64,000 nucleotides of DNA from Charina bottae (GCA_023362775.1 JALMGJ010000006.1:5961001-6025000), one strand, 5' to 3'. Positions 1-10,980 are shown, counted from the first letter of the stretch. Notes: generated by a model not told the origin, from the letters alone. Numbers and translations: made by a program.

Positions 1-393
1 AGATAGCATCACCAATGTAACGAACATAAATTTGAGTAAACTCCGGGAGACAGTGGAGGACAGGAAGGCCTGGCGTGCTATGGTCCATGGCAGAGCTTTC
101 CAAACTGTGTGTCGGGACACGTTAGTGTGTCGGCTTCAGTGTCTGGGTGTGTCGCGGCTGCTGCTGCCTCCTGGCTTCCACGCAGGTCCTAGTGCCTGCC
201 TTGTGCCTTGCTGCCTCCAAACCTGCTGTGATTCTGCACAGGTCCTAGTGCCTGCCTTGTGCCCTGCTGTAAGAGTGTGTCATGAAATGATGCATTTCTA
301 AAAAGTGTGTCACCAACATGAAAAGTTTGGAAAGCTCTGGTCCATGGGGTCACGAAGAGTCGGACACAACTTAATGACTGAACAACAACAACA
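1..393 (+). mobile_element. Bov-B (RTE) LINE 3' end, split by a hAT insertion
   Basis: The forward strand encodes the C-terminal end of a Bov-B reverse transcriptase ORF (NLSKLRETVEDRKAWRAMVHG up to 90, then VTKSRTQLND from 346) followed by the short 3' tail ending in CAACAACAACAA near 393. The reading is interrupted by a 249-bp hAT element at 91-339. The copy continues off the left edge of the window. Bov-B is a horizontally transferred RTE LINE abundant in squamates. It is a dead fragment. Confidence 0.88.
91..339. mobile_element. Non-autonomous hAT element (CAGAGCTTTCC family), inside Bov-B
   Basis: Terminal inverted repeats begin CAGAGCTTTCCAAACT and end AGTTTGGAAAGCTCTG. The element is flanked by an exact 8-bp duplication GTCCATGG (83-90 and 340-347), the hAT signature. 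The interior contains two copies of a 'caggtcctagtgcctgcctt' segment and no transposase. Removing it restores the Bov-B reading frame. Confidence 0.93.
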
Positions 394-394
394 G

Positions 395-2340
395 TATGTC
401 CCTGGGAGGGGTGGTCATTGCATCATCCATCCTTATTCAAATGACACCAATGATGTCATTTGAATCAGATCAATCGTTTGTATGATATCGGTGGTTTCAT
501 GACATCCTTTGCAGGATGACATTTTAAAACAAATGAGACAACTTGATGCCAGTGATGCAAGGCCACACAAATTATGCCGTTGGCCTCAATTGGTGTCAAT
601 TGGCCTCTTGTAGGTGATGCCTGTTGGCTTGAAGTTGGAAAATTAACATTTCACTACACATTGGATTAGAAAGCCAGCAAGGGCTGAGTTCACACTTTTG
701 ATGTGACCGTGTCAAAAATAAGATGGAGACAGAGATGGTGTTCCTAGAGCAGCACCTTTGTGTGGGACTACTCTAGGACTTTTTCTTTGTGGCAAGAGCA
801 GGAAGAGGGGGTTAGGCCTCCATTAACCCACTTTTCAATATTTGGAGGACATGGCTAACTAAGAGAGATTAGCTGAGCTGTAAACAACCCCAGCAGTTTG
901 GGAATAAACACTATCCTCTCTAGTCCCAATGATGTCTTGATCATCATGTTCATACATGATGCTAACCCTGCCCATGATCCAATTAACACAGTCATGCAAA
1001 CAGAGCCTTAGCATCCATATGCCCAGGAAAACCTGCACTTTCAGCATTTCTCTTCCCAACTGACGGCTAAACAAGTTCTGCAGCATCTTCTTTAATCCAA
1101 TGGCTGCCAACCCAAGCTGGCTTCCTGGCGCATTTCACTTCCGTTGCAAAATTTCCACTTCCCACTTCCTGGCTAGGTGGCCCTGTCCCATTTGCAGTGG
1201 TTTGGCCTTCTCGCCAACTCCAGGATTTTAATTTTTTTCAGGTGCATCACACTGCGGCCGTGATATGAAAATTAAAAAAGAAAAACAATCTGCAGAATAA
1301 AACTGAGACAAAATTGCTCCTACCCGGCTTGGCATTTTAATATCGAAAGGTTGTGAAATCTAATAAGAGCTACAAGAAGAGTCACATCCTTTTTTGTGCC
1401 TGTCTCTCCTGTTTTTTTTTTGTTTTTGTTTTTTTTTGCACACACCAAAGAAATTGGGCTTCAATAAGTAAAAGTGACAGAATATGTAATTTCCCACAGA
1501 TCTTGCGCTGCCAGGCACTTCCGGATTAATAACCTTCAACCATTCTCCTTTCTGTTCTAAGTCCAATGAAGATCTTCAGCAGGTTTTTTTTTTAATTCTT
1601 ATCTGAATAAATGCTCCATTCAAATAAATGCAAGAGTCATCTTATCAGCATCTAAAAGGACAAAGGAAAAAACAGCTTAAGTCTTTTCACTCTTTCTTCA
1701 AAAAATAAATCATATCGTGTCCTTCACCATCTTGCCAAAAAAAAAAAGGACTTGAAGACAGGTATCTACTGTACATATACAATGTTTATCCTTGAAAGGA
1801 ACAGTAAAATATATGCAATCAGCCACAGTTTCTGGCTTACACGCAGATGGCAGGGATCTAGAGCAATCTGTAGGGATGGATTAAAAAAAAAATCTGCCCA
1901 AATTACTTCCACGCACACCAGAAGGCAGCATGGAATGAAATCCCCTTGGGTCCATCTTTCTCTGGTCAGAAATCTGTACAAAATTCATTTGTGAAAGGGT
2001 GTGTGTGCGCGCCCATGTGTGTGTTCTTTTCCCAAAGAAGAACATATGTTTCTGAAAAGTTGCATTATGAAAAACTTTGAACACAAGTGCCTGCTTTTTC
2101 CAAAAAGTATACATGAGGGGAAGTTATTTTTAAGAATCAGAATTGACTTCAGGGAACATTTCATTTTAAAAGTCTGCCTGGAAAATAGGATGCATAAAAA
2201 GTCTGGAAACACACAAATTTAATCCTAAACCCAAGTTGGCAAAAAACAGTGCCTACCCTAAGCCTATTTTTCTGCCTTCAAGGGGCTTGTGGTAGACTTT
2301 CAGGAGAATTGTGGGTGCCTTAAGCTTTGCAGATGGTTAA
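395..2340. other. Unassigned unique-looking stretch
   Basis: No recognised gene or repeat. A small inverted repeat sits at about 440-465 (aaatgacaccaatgatgtcattt type, partly palindromic). Poly-T/poly-A tracts occur near 1411-1437 and 1738-1748. Short open frames show no recognisable domain. Confidence 0.5.
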
Positions 2341-2341
2341 T

Positions 2342-2460
2342 AATGAACATGAATTTGAGTAAACTCCGGGAGACAGTGGAGGACAGGAAGGCCTGGCGTG
2401 CTATGGTCCATGGGGTCACGAAGAGTCGGACATGACTAAACGACTGAACAACAACAACAA
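2342..2460 (+). mobile_element. Bov-B LINE 3' terminal fragment
   Basis: The sequence runs from GAACATGAATTTGAGTAAAC through the conserved CCATGGGGTCACGAAGAGTC to the ACAACAACAACAA tail. It is nearly identical to the copies at 1-393 and 54511-54714. Only about 119 bp remain, a typical 5'-truncated insertion. Confidence 0.88.
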
Positions 2461-5400
2461 AGGTAACTATTTTATTGCTTGAAACTTCAGTACTGCAGCC
2501 CTTGACACACCTCACCAAACCTGGTGTCCTTCAAGTCAACAAAAGTTGTCTATCCCTGATGTCTATCATTCTATCTCTATCTGATGGCTTCTGGATATGC
2601 TCGGCCATAACTAGAGGGAATGCTGAGAGTTGCGATCTTAGGATATATGGAGGCCACCATGTTGTGGAAGGGGGCTAACTAATTTAGATTGATCTTGGGA
2701 TTCTCGAAGCTGTAGTCTCAAGATATATGGCGGCCACCAAGTGTTTAGCAGGCCAAGTTCCCCAACTGCATCAAGCTCTTGAAGGAAAGGTGGGATAATC
2801 TAGTAAACATATAATTAAGATAGTTGGTCCCACAGTTCTGTATGTGTACACACCTGTAAGTGCAAAAAAAGGTAAAAGATTCAGCTTCTCTGCATACATT
2901 TCACCTAGACGTGCAAATGCTAGCCAATTCTAGCTCAGTGGAATGTTAGCTTTCAGATAAAATCAAACTTAGCAGCTGAGAGTTTTTTGTTAAATCCCTG
3001 CCAATCTTAGATGTGTGTTGCATGTGGTGGGTGGGTGTCTGACTGCATACTCACATAGATTTACACACATGCATACCCACAGGTGGAGACAACTGTGTTT
3101 GATGGATGAGAAGATTTGAAGCTTTTGACAGATGCATTTGGTTTTGGGGAGATAAAAAACGAGTTTTCACTCAGATTAATGAGCAGAGTTTACCGGAGTG
3201 TGGGGAACGCAGGCAGCGTCAGCAGAGCGATGATTTCTGAGGCTAATGGCAAAGAGAGAGAAAGGGCCATTTTTAAAATTAAGACAGGCATTAGGCCAGT
3301 CTGTTCTTTAATGTCAGATTTCAGCGGGAGAACCAAAAAGACGGGGTTTGGAACTGGAAAGCAGCTGGGGAGGAAAAAAGAAGTAGGTTCAGGCTTGGAT
3401 GGAACTGATTATTTTGTGAGGCGCCTTCACACAACACAATTAACCTGGTTACTGAATTAAGCCATTTTCTGGATTGGCACAATGCATAAGGCACCATGAA
3501 GCATAAAGAGACAGATGGGGTTCATGAACACAGAAACTACACACCTCTAAAGTTTAGCACAGGGTGCAAATACAACCACTAGGCCTCTCACTGAGCTGGT
3601 TTAGGGTTTGGCATGTTGTGTGACCCCAGCCAATGATTCCGTGTTATTTTACAGAGACTTTTGGTCAGTGTGCAATTCTAGATTGCTCTTCGATCATAGT
3701 TACCATCCTGTCTTACTGACCTTTTCCAGAGATTGTGGCTAAGGAATTGAGACTGGCTCAATGGGCAGATTGCAGTATGTGGGTGACCTTGACTGGGCTC
3801 TGAGGCCAAGCAGGATGGATTAGTACCTGGATAAGAGAACACCAAGTCCAAAAAATGGGGGGGGGAGGAGGAGGAGGAGGAGGGAAGCCCATTTCTCAGT
3901 CTGTTAGAACTACTGAAATGGAGCAGAGCTGCAAAGTTCATGTACAGAAAAAGAATATTGTTTAAAAACAGAGCCCATGAGCATATTAGAGAGATCCAGG
4001 TTAATCTTACACCTTTAGCCCACCCAAGCATAAAGAAACACGCGCTTAGACATGGCACTTATGAAAAATAAGTACAAAAGAGTTCTTACGTTTATTCATT
4101 GCAGGTACAGCATTTTGATAGATAAATGATGTTCCATTTCTTCTTCCTGTTCCCTAAACTTTATACCTCTTGCCCTGCTTGCTGCAAGAGATGCATGTAG
4201 ATAGGGGGGAAAATCTCCTAGGCCCATCCATGGCCTAGGTTGGAGCAGCACACAGCCATGTGCTTGCTCCCGGTCCAAGGAGAGAGAGAGAAGAGAGGAA
4301 TGAGGCCTAGCACATGGCCTCTCCATGGAGAGGAGCAGCCACGTGCTGCTTCCTCCTCGATGGAAGAATCAGAGAGAGAGAAAGAGGAAGTGGGCGTGGC
4401 CACAGCCAGCTTCCTCAAAAGCATGGAGAGCTTGCATCCTAGAGCAGCCATCCATATGCTGATGAGGCATGCTGGATTTGCCAGAATCTCCAACAAGGAG
4501 GAGGAGATTGCCTGGACACATCCCTGAAGTTACCTGGAGCTTTACCTGGGGGAATAAATAGCCCTGGGGCTGCCTGCAATCATCAGCTTAATTGCATTCA
4601 GCCTTCACCTAATTCCACCACCCGCAATTTTCTACCAAGAATTATGTCTCCATTTTCTGCTGGGTAAGAAGAAAGAGGGAAGGGGAGATAGAAGAAAGGA
4701 AAAAGAAAGCAGGATCAGAAAGGAAAAGACCAGGGAGGCTGCTCAATGTCCAGCAGTTGGAAGGTAGGGGACAGATATACTACAGATCCCAGCCTCTGCT
4801 GTCTCATCACTACTGCCCCTACCAAAACGCCAGCAGTGCTGTACACACAGCAAGGCTTGTATTGGGAGAAGTTGGAGAACATCATCTTAACATCAGTTGG
4901 CTGGAGATGTTAAATGTTAAAGAACATTTGGGCACAAGCCACCATGAGGGGAACAGGTGGGTATGCCATATGCCTTGTTTAAAAATGGTATTTCTTTTAA
5001 TCAGTCCTGAATCTTCTAGCAATTCATTTCACTCAAGATTCTCCCGTTTTTTTCCTGCTGTTATTCCCTCTACTTCAGAGATCACCTTTTGTTATTGTTG
5101 TTGTTTCCATTGATTTATTCATCTATCTTTTGCCATCTGAGAAAAATGCAGTGATTTGGATTGAAAGAGCATTGAGAAGGAAGGAGACGTGCTACACCGC
5201 GAATACAGTTTCTGATTGGCTAGCTCAAAAAAACCGCAGAACTCTTTTATATGTAGGTTCTATACCAATTCACATGTTTCTCTGCAGGAAGAGGCAGCAC
5301 AAATTGAGGAATATATTGGATTTATTTCCACTTTCTTTTCTTTGCAACAGCCTAGCTCAAAGAATAGAGTAGGCCCTCTTTGGGGAAAAAAAGTGAGACA

Positions 5401-5540
5401 TCCTTGTCTGTGAGACCCCTCTGTTCTCTCTTCATCAAGTGGTGACAAAGAGGCTTTGGAGGTCCAGAACTGTATTTGGATGTAATGATAGATTTGGGGT
5501 CCTGTTGGTGAGAAGAAAAACAAATCTAGGATTGTGGGGG
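2461..5540. other. Unassigned unique-looking stretch
   Basis: No gene recognised. A motif of the type 'ggatatatggaggccaccat' occurs at about 2641 and again, diverged, at about 2718. The 3116-3460 segment has an open frame of 114 codons without a known domain and a composition like conserved non-coding DNA. The 4100-4640 part is purine-rich and includes GGGAATAAATAGCCC at about 4550, which could be part of an old LTR, but I cannot support that call. Confidence 0.4.
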
Positions 5541-5632
5541 AAGGAAGGAAGGAAGGAAGGAAGGAAGGAAGGAAGGAAGGAAGGAAGGAAGGAAGGAAGG
5601 AAGGAAGGAAGGAAGGAAGGAAGGAAGGAAGG
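5541..5632 (+). repeat. (AAGG)n microsatellite
   Basis: Twenty-three uninterrupted AAGG units (92 bp). Perfect repetition suggests recent expansion. Any peptide read through it is an artefact. Confidence 0.98.
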
Positions 5633-5821
5633 TTCTTTTTGGTTATATGATAAAAGTACTAAATATCAGTAATTGGTTGCATTCACACAACATCCTGAAC
5701 CTGTAATTAACCCCATTTCAGGTTTCCTGCAATAGAGGAATGTAAAATTAATCCAAAGGGCTGGGTTAAGTACTAAGAATGAGAATAACAACAATAACCA
5801 GAGTGAAACTAACCAAGCTTA

Positions 5822-6302
5822 GTTTGGGCAGTGTTGGGCTTCAGATTCCCTGACATATCTTCAGAGGCAAAGTGGTCTGCTAGGCAAACCACTGGCAGCT
5901 GACCCGGGAATGACTGGGCTCCTGTTTTTATAGCCAGGTGTCCTGACTTCTGATTGGCTTTTAGCCAAGCTGGTTTCCAATTGGTACAGGTTGGTGAGGG
6001 CTGGTCTCTCATTGGGTCTTGTGCCCAATCCTGATTGGTCATTTTGGTGGTGTTGGTTCCTGATTGGTCCTTGGTTCATGCCAGATTCTGATTGGTCATT
6101 TTTGGAATGCTGATTCCTGATTGGTTCTTGGTTTGTGCTGAATTCTGGTTGTTTAGTCGGAGCAGCTGAGTCCTGATTGGGCACTTGGTTTGGGTACCAC
6201 TTTGCCTCTGAAGATGCCAGCCACAGTTGCCGGCAAAATGTCAGGAAACCTGTTCTCTGGGCCACAGTCACTAAACCCTGAAGACCAACACTGCCCAACA
6301 GA
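5822..6302 (-). mobile_element. Penelope-like element LTR remnant with inverted hammerhead-like ends
   Basis: The right end (+ strand) has CTGAAGA at 6208-6214, a stem-II-like GCCAGC/GCCGGC pairing with one A·C mismatch, then AAAAT and GTC at 6239-6241. This matches the hammerhead motif of Penelope-like LTRs after CpG decay of GAAAC. The left end carries the inverse: CTGAAGA on the minus strand at 5858-5864, then ATGTCAGGGA with stem II missing. The outer ends are inverted copies of an ACACTGCCCAA segment (about 5826-5836 and 6289-6299). Between them lies a CCAAT-core tandem array. The minus strand is open for 145 codons across the repeats, but I take no protein from it. Confidence 0.6.
5951..6182 (+). 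repeat. ~28-bp tandem array with ATTGG (inverted CCAAT) cores
   Basis: ATTGG cores occur at 5953, 5980, 6011, 6034, 6063, 6091, 6120 and 6176, with a degenerate one near 6148. The last five spacings are 28-29 bp. Most are written CTGATTGGT(C/T). The array fills the centre of the Penelope-like remnant. CCAAT is the NF-Y recognition core; a promoter role is inferred only. Confidence 0.75.
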
Positions 6303-7731
6303 TACCAGCCATGGAAACTTAGTTTGTAAATGGAGTCTGAGTTTCTAGTTGACCTGGTTCAACATGTTGTTTGAACACAGCATACGTGTGTGACCAAAAA
6401 CATTTCACAGGCAACTTTGGGGTTCTTCTTGACTTTCCAGATTAGTTCAGAACGCAAATCATTTAAGGAAAGGTGAAGAACCATTGAAAGGCCTTTTCTC
6501 CTCTTTTTTTTTTTAGCATGTTGGGTGAGTCAGTCATTGTATGCCATTATGATAGTATCACGCCAACATTTTAAAAAAGGATCTGCTGGGAATAGGAGGA
6601 AAGAATTCCTCCTTCTCTTCTGTTCCTCCCCTTGTTTTAAACCAGATTGTATCTAATCAATCATCCTATGCAAAAAATAATGAATGCATTTATGAATTGC
6701 CATGCTGCTTCACTCCTGCCCCAATTCTGGCTAAATAGAAGGCACCTCTTATCTGTTTTTGTTTTCGTTTTTTTTCTGTAATAGGCCAAGAGATCAGTTA
6801 TAGCTCTTTCATAGCAACACCTGTACATCAAGGAAATTAATAACTCAGATCAATCAAAATTATATTTGATGCCTAGCCTCACAGCTGGATCAGAGGCGTT
6901 TTAAAGCAGGAGAGGGATGCAGAATGGAAAACAACAGCTGCACCCCAGAAAAACAAAGCTACTTTGTTCTTCTGGCATCAACAAACCCACAAATCCCCTT
7001 GGCCAGCCCCAATCAACTGATCTAAGAAGACACTGAATGCTCCCCATCTGTGATTGCACCATGAATAAACAGGACTAAGAGTTCCCTTAGGGAAGAAGAA
7101 AACACAACAAACTTAACAGAGCAGCGGGAAGGGTTCTTATCTCTGTTGTCCTTGGTGCACTAGATTTCTACCTGCAGGGACAGTGTGATCTACTGCAGGT
7201 CCTGGTGCCCTCCTCAAATGTCCGTGCCACTAACTGGCCAACTGCTTGCAACCAGCTTTACTGGAGGGTAGCTGCCCAACTCACACACGGTGACTGGGCA
7301 GCTTACAGAATTAAAATCCATAATACAAAAAACCCAATAAACTCCCACCCAATGAAAACAAGCTGGTTCTCCTCCAGAGAAGTCTCGCTGTGTTCCTCAA
7401 GGAGGGAAGGAAGATTCCTAGGATGATGTTCTGGAACTCATTTCCCACCTTTCTCCCAGCGACCATATTTAACATCATGCTATGACTGCCTGGTTGCACG
7501 TGTGTGTGCATGTGAGAGAGAAGTGTGCAACAGGGTTTGAAATGGGTGCATCCATTGGGATGACCTCAGGGTGGCCCTTGGCCCCCAAATCCTGTAGCAA
7601 CTGCTAGGGGGAATTATTGAACACATGAGAAGCAACCTCTTCATGATATTTAATTCATTGAATTGTATGATTTAGTATGTCACATGACATGGAGTTCTCC
7701 TTCACTGAAGGTTGTCAGCAATGCTCTACTG
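6303..7731. other. Unassigned unique-looking stretch
   Basis: I see no recognisable gene, RNA or repeat. The stretch has ordinary AT-rich composition with short T-runs at 6507 and 6765. Confidence 0.5.
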
Positions 7732-7807
7732 CAGTGTTTCTCAACCTTGGCAACTTGAAGATGTGTGGACTTCAACTCCCAGAATTCCCCAGCCAGCCAT
7801 GCTGGGG
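7732..7807. mobile_element. hAT MITE (CAGTGTTTCTCAACC family), left half
   Basis: Begins CAGTGTTTCTCAACCTTGGC and runs to the central CCAGCCAGCCATGCTGG, then stops. The right inverted half is missing, so this is a half-palindrome remnant. Confidence 0.88.
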
Positions 7808-8908
7808 AAGCATCAAAATTAACCGTTAATGGCACCAATCCTTTTCAATATCCTGGCCCTCTCCGCTTGAACTAAAGAAACAAAAAGCATCCTCTAGTTG
7901 GGTTTAATAAAGCTCTCTTGCACAGCGGGGGGGGGGGGGAATCAGCATTTGCTCAAAGTTTCTTCTGATTATTCTCCAGCGCAAGCAATCTGCAAATCTA
8001 AAACCTCATAAATGAGAACAAATTTACCTACCTTGGCTGCTTTAGAGCCATGGAAGGCTTTATTGACAGTGGCCACCGCACTGCCTCCTTCAGATTTCAG
8101 CCCATCACACTACTTGCAGCCGAGATGTCTTGGACCGTTCGGAATCGATGCCATTACGCTGCAGGAATCACATGGCAAGACAGTTTGGCATTGGTGATGG
8201 TTTTATACTAGCCCGTTGTCCTTGAATCTCATTCCAGCACACAACAGGTCTATTTTAGCAAGCCATAAGAACTGGCCCAGAGTCATTTCGAAGCCAGATG
8301 GTTTTTACAGTGTAATTTAACAGCCCATAAAATGACTTAGGTTGATGGTGGTGTTATTATTAGTATGTTTTATGGTCAGCTGGCAGACGAGCACAAGATA
8401 CTCCTGGCTTTACGTCTCCTTGAACTTTTCTATAGGGTCTGATGGGATAAACATCAAGGTATTTAAGGTTAGGATCAGTGCCTTTTTATTATCTTTCTCT
8501 TAATGCGTTGTTTTAAATGTTGGTTGTTGCATTCATCTGCTGGGTGACCTTCTTATTGGTTTATTGTTGTGCATTTTATAATTTCTGGATTATATCCTTC
8601 TGGTGAACGTCTGGGAGTTGTTTTAGAGTGGTATAGAAACATAATAAATAAACAAAGAATCTCTCTTTCTCTCCCTCCATCAGCAATGCACAATTTTCTT
8701 TCTGGGCCAAGGGACCCAGTTGGCATTAGCATAGGTAGATGCACTCCAAAAAATAGCAGTGGGCCTAGGAGAACAACAACCTTTGATTTCATTGCTGTTT
8801 AAGCAACATTGAAATTAAGCCTACTTGAAAAAATTCCTCTTCAATTGTGCATAGATTTCTTTTCAGCTTCTGTTACATGAGAAATTACAGATTGGTAACC
8901 ACGTTCAG
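7808..8908. other. Unassigned stretch; possible LINE tail near 8585-8660
   Basis: A G-run lies at 7927-7938. The segment around 8585-8660 resembles an eroded L2-type 3' tail ending ATAATAAATAAACA. A minus-strand segment at 8028-8102 is open and followed by GTAGGT; see findings. No gene is recognised. Confidence 0.4.
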
Positions 8909-9340
8909 GAGCCAGTTTGGTGTAGCGGTTAAGGCATCAGGCGAGAAACCGGGAGACGGTGAGTTTTAGTCCTGCCTGAGGCACAAAGCCAGCTGGGTGA
9001 CCTTGGGCCAGTCCCTGTCTCTCAGCCCTAGGAAGGAGCCAATGGCAAACCAGGAGACTGAGAGTTCTAGTCCCGCCTTAGGCATGAAAGCTGGCTGGGT
9101 GACCTTGGGCCAGTCCCTGTCTCTCAGCCCTAGGAAGGAGCCAATGGCAAACCAGGAGACTGAGAGTTCTAGTCCCGCCTTAGGCACGAAATCCAGCTGG
9201 GTGACTCTGGGCCAGTCCCTGTCTCCCAGCCCTAGGAAGAAGAAGAAGGCAATGGCAAACCACTTCTGAAACCTTGCCAAGAAAACTGCAGGGACTTATC
9301 CAGGCAGTCATCAGGAGTCAACACTGACTCCAAGGTAATA
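8909..9340 (+). mobile_element. tRNA-headed SINE (GAGCCAG family), three internal units, tail type A
   Basis: Begins GAGCCAGTTTGGTGTAGCGG, with GGTTAAGGCATC and a GAGTTTTAGTCC box-B-like segment typical of Pol III tRNA-derived promoters. The internal segment (GGCCAGTCCCTGTCTCTCAG) is repeated three times at exactly 102-bp spacing (9008, 9110, 9212). The 3' end is the AATGGCAAACCACTTCTGAA ... GTCAACACTGACTC type ('A'). Open frames here are by-products of a repeat unit divisible by three. Confidence 0.85.
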
Positions 9341-9648
9341 TATATAAATAATAAAAATTCCCTTCTCACCCGTATGGGTGGTATGGGTCTTCCTCAACCT
9401 CGGGTCCTCTACCAGAGGCCTGGGAGTTTGAGGGTTCTGCACAGTCTCTTAGCTGTTCCTAGCACTGCATCTTCTGGACAGAGAGCTCTGATGTTGCTCC
9501 TGGGATCTGCTGGAGCCCCTCTCCCAGCTTGGGAGTCCCAGCCCCGAGTGCCCCTACCACCACTGGGACCACTTGGGCCTTCACTTTCCACATCCTCCCC
9601 AGTTCCTCTTCAGGCCCTGGTACTTCTCCAGCTTCTCATCCTCCTTGC
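9341..9648. other. Short spacer between two SINE copies
   Basis: GC-richer than its surroundings (the 9374-9600 part is Pro/Leu/Ser-rich in translation), but no domain or repeat family is recognised. Confidence 0.35.
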
Positions 9649-10980
9649 TACTTTTTTTTATCCCACCTTTATTATTTTTATCAATAACTCAAGGTGGCAA
9701 ACATACCAAGTACTCCTTCCTCCTCCTATTTTCCCCACAACAGCAACCCTGTGAGGTGAGTTGGGCTGAGAGAGAGTGACTTTTATGCCTAAGGCAGGAC
9801 TAGAACTCTCAGTCTCCTGGTTTGCCATTGGCTCCTTCCTAGGGCTGAGAGAGAGTGACTGGCCCAAGGTCACCCAGCCGGCTTTCATGCCTAAGGCGGG
9901 ACTAGAACTCTCAGTCTCCTGGTTTGCCATTGGCTCCTTCCTAGGGCTGAGAGAGAGTGACTGGCCCAAGGTCACCCAGCCGGCTTTCTTGCCTAAGGCA
10001 GGACTAGAACTCTCAGTCTCCTGGTTTGCCATTGGCTCCTTCCTAGGGCTGAGAGAGAGTGACTGGCCCAAGGTCACCCAGCCGGCTTTCTTGCCTAAGG
10101 CAGGACTAGAACTCTCAGTCTCCTGGTTTGCCATTGGCTCCTTCCTAGGGCTGAGAGACAAGGACTGGCCCAAGGTCACCCAGCCGGCTTTCTTGCCTAA
10201 GGCAGGACTAGAACTCTCAGTCTCCTGGTTTGCCATTGGCTCCTTCCTAGGGCTGAGAGACAGGGACTGGCCCAAGGTCACCCAGCCGGCTTTCATGCCT
10301 AAGGCGGGACTAGAACTCTCAGTCTCCTGGTTTGCCATTGGCTCCTTCCTAGGGCTGAGAGAGAGTGACTGGCCCAAGGTCACCCAGCCGGCTTTCTTGC
10401 CTAAGGCAGGACTAGAACTCTCAGTCTCCTGGTTTGCCATTGGCTCCTTCCTAGGGCTGAGAGAGAGTGACTGGCCCAAGGTCACCCAGCCGGCTTTCTT
10501 GCCTAAGGCAGGACTAGAACTCTCAGTCTCCTGGTTTGCCATTGGCTCCTTCCTAGGGCTGAGAGAGAGTGACTGGCCCAAGGTCACCCAGCCGGCTTTC
10601 ATGCCTAAGGCGGGACTAGAACTCTCAGTCTCCTGGTTTGCCATTGGCTCCTTCCTAGGGCTGAGAGAGAGTGACTGGCCCAAGGTCACCCAGCCGGCTT
10701 TCTTGCCTAAGGCAGGACTAGAACTCTCAGTCTCCTGGTTTGCCATTGGCTCCTTCCTAGGGCTGAGAGAGAGTGACTGGCCCAAGGTCACCCAGCCGGC
10801 TTTCTTGCCTAAGGCAGGACTAGAACTCTCAGTCTCCTGGTTTGCCATTGGCTCCTTCCTAGGGCTGAGAGACAGGGACTGGCCCAAGGTCACCCAGCCG
10901 GCTTTCCTGCCTAAGGCGGGACTAGAACTCACAGCCTCCTGGTTTCTAGCCCGGAGCCTTAACCACTAGACCAAACTGCT
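9649..10980 (-). mobile_element. GAGCCAG-family SINE with an expanded 102-bp internal array, tail type B
   Basis: Read on the minus strand, the head lies at 10980-10910 (complement of GACCAAACTGCT and GCCTTAACCACTAGACC). The type-B tail is at 9649-9760 (CCCACCTTTATTATTTTTAT, CCCCACAACAGCAACCCTG). Between them, GGGCTGAGAGA recurs with its C at 9766, 9845, then every 102 bp to 10865: ten exact 102-bp steps plus partial end units. Because 102 is divisible by three, both strands stay open for about 400 codons (34-residue repeats). These are not genes. Confidence 0.93.
9766..10967. repeat. 102-bp minisatellite (about eleven units) inside the SINE
   Basis: Units differ at two diagnostic spots: GAGAGAGTGAC versus GAGACAGGGAC, and CATGCCTAAGGCGGG versus CTTGCCTAAGGCAGG. 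In order along the plus strand the second site reads M,M,L,L,L,M,L,L,M,L,L,L in translation. A three-unit M-L-L pattern repeats in the middle, which suggests 306-bp block duplications. The first unit is shorter (79 bp). Confidence 0.93.

Noticed and set aside
4530..4660. Promoter/LTR around GGGAATAAATAGCCC
   Set aside because: No second copy in the window, no inverted ends and no target duplication could be found.
9766..10967. CRISPR-like regularly spaced repeats
   Set aside because: Units are contiguous 102-bp tandem repeats without unique spacers, in a vertebrate genome.
9658..10969. Two very long overlapping open frames (about 424 and 397 codons) on opposite strands
   Set aside because: They are the two readings of a 102-bp SINE-derived tandem repeat; 102 is divisible by three and no stop occurs in the unit. 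The 34-residue periodicity is not a protein family.
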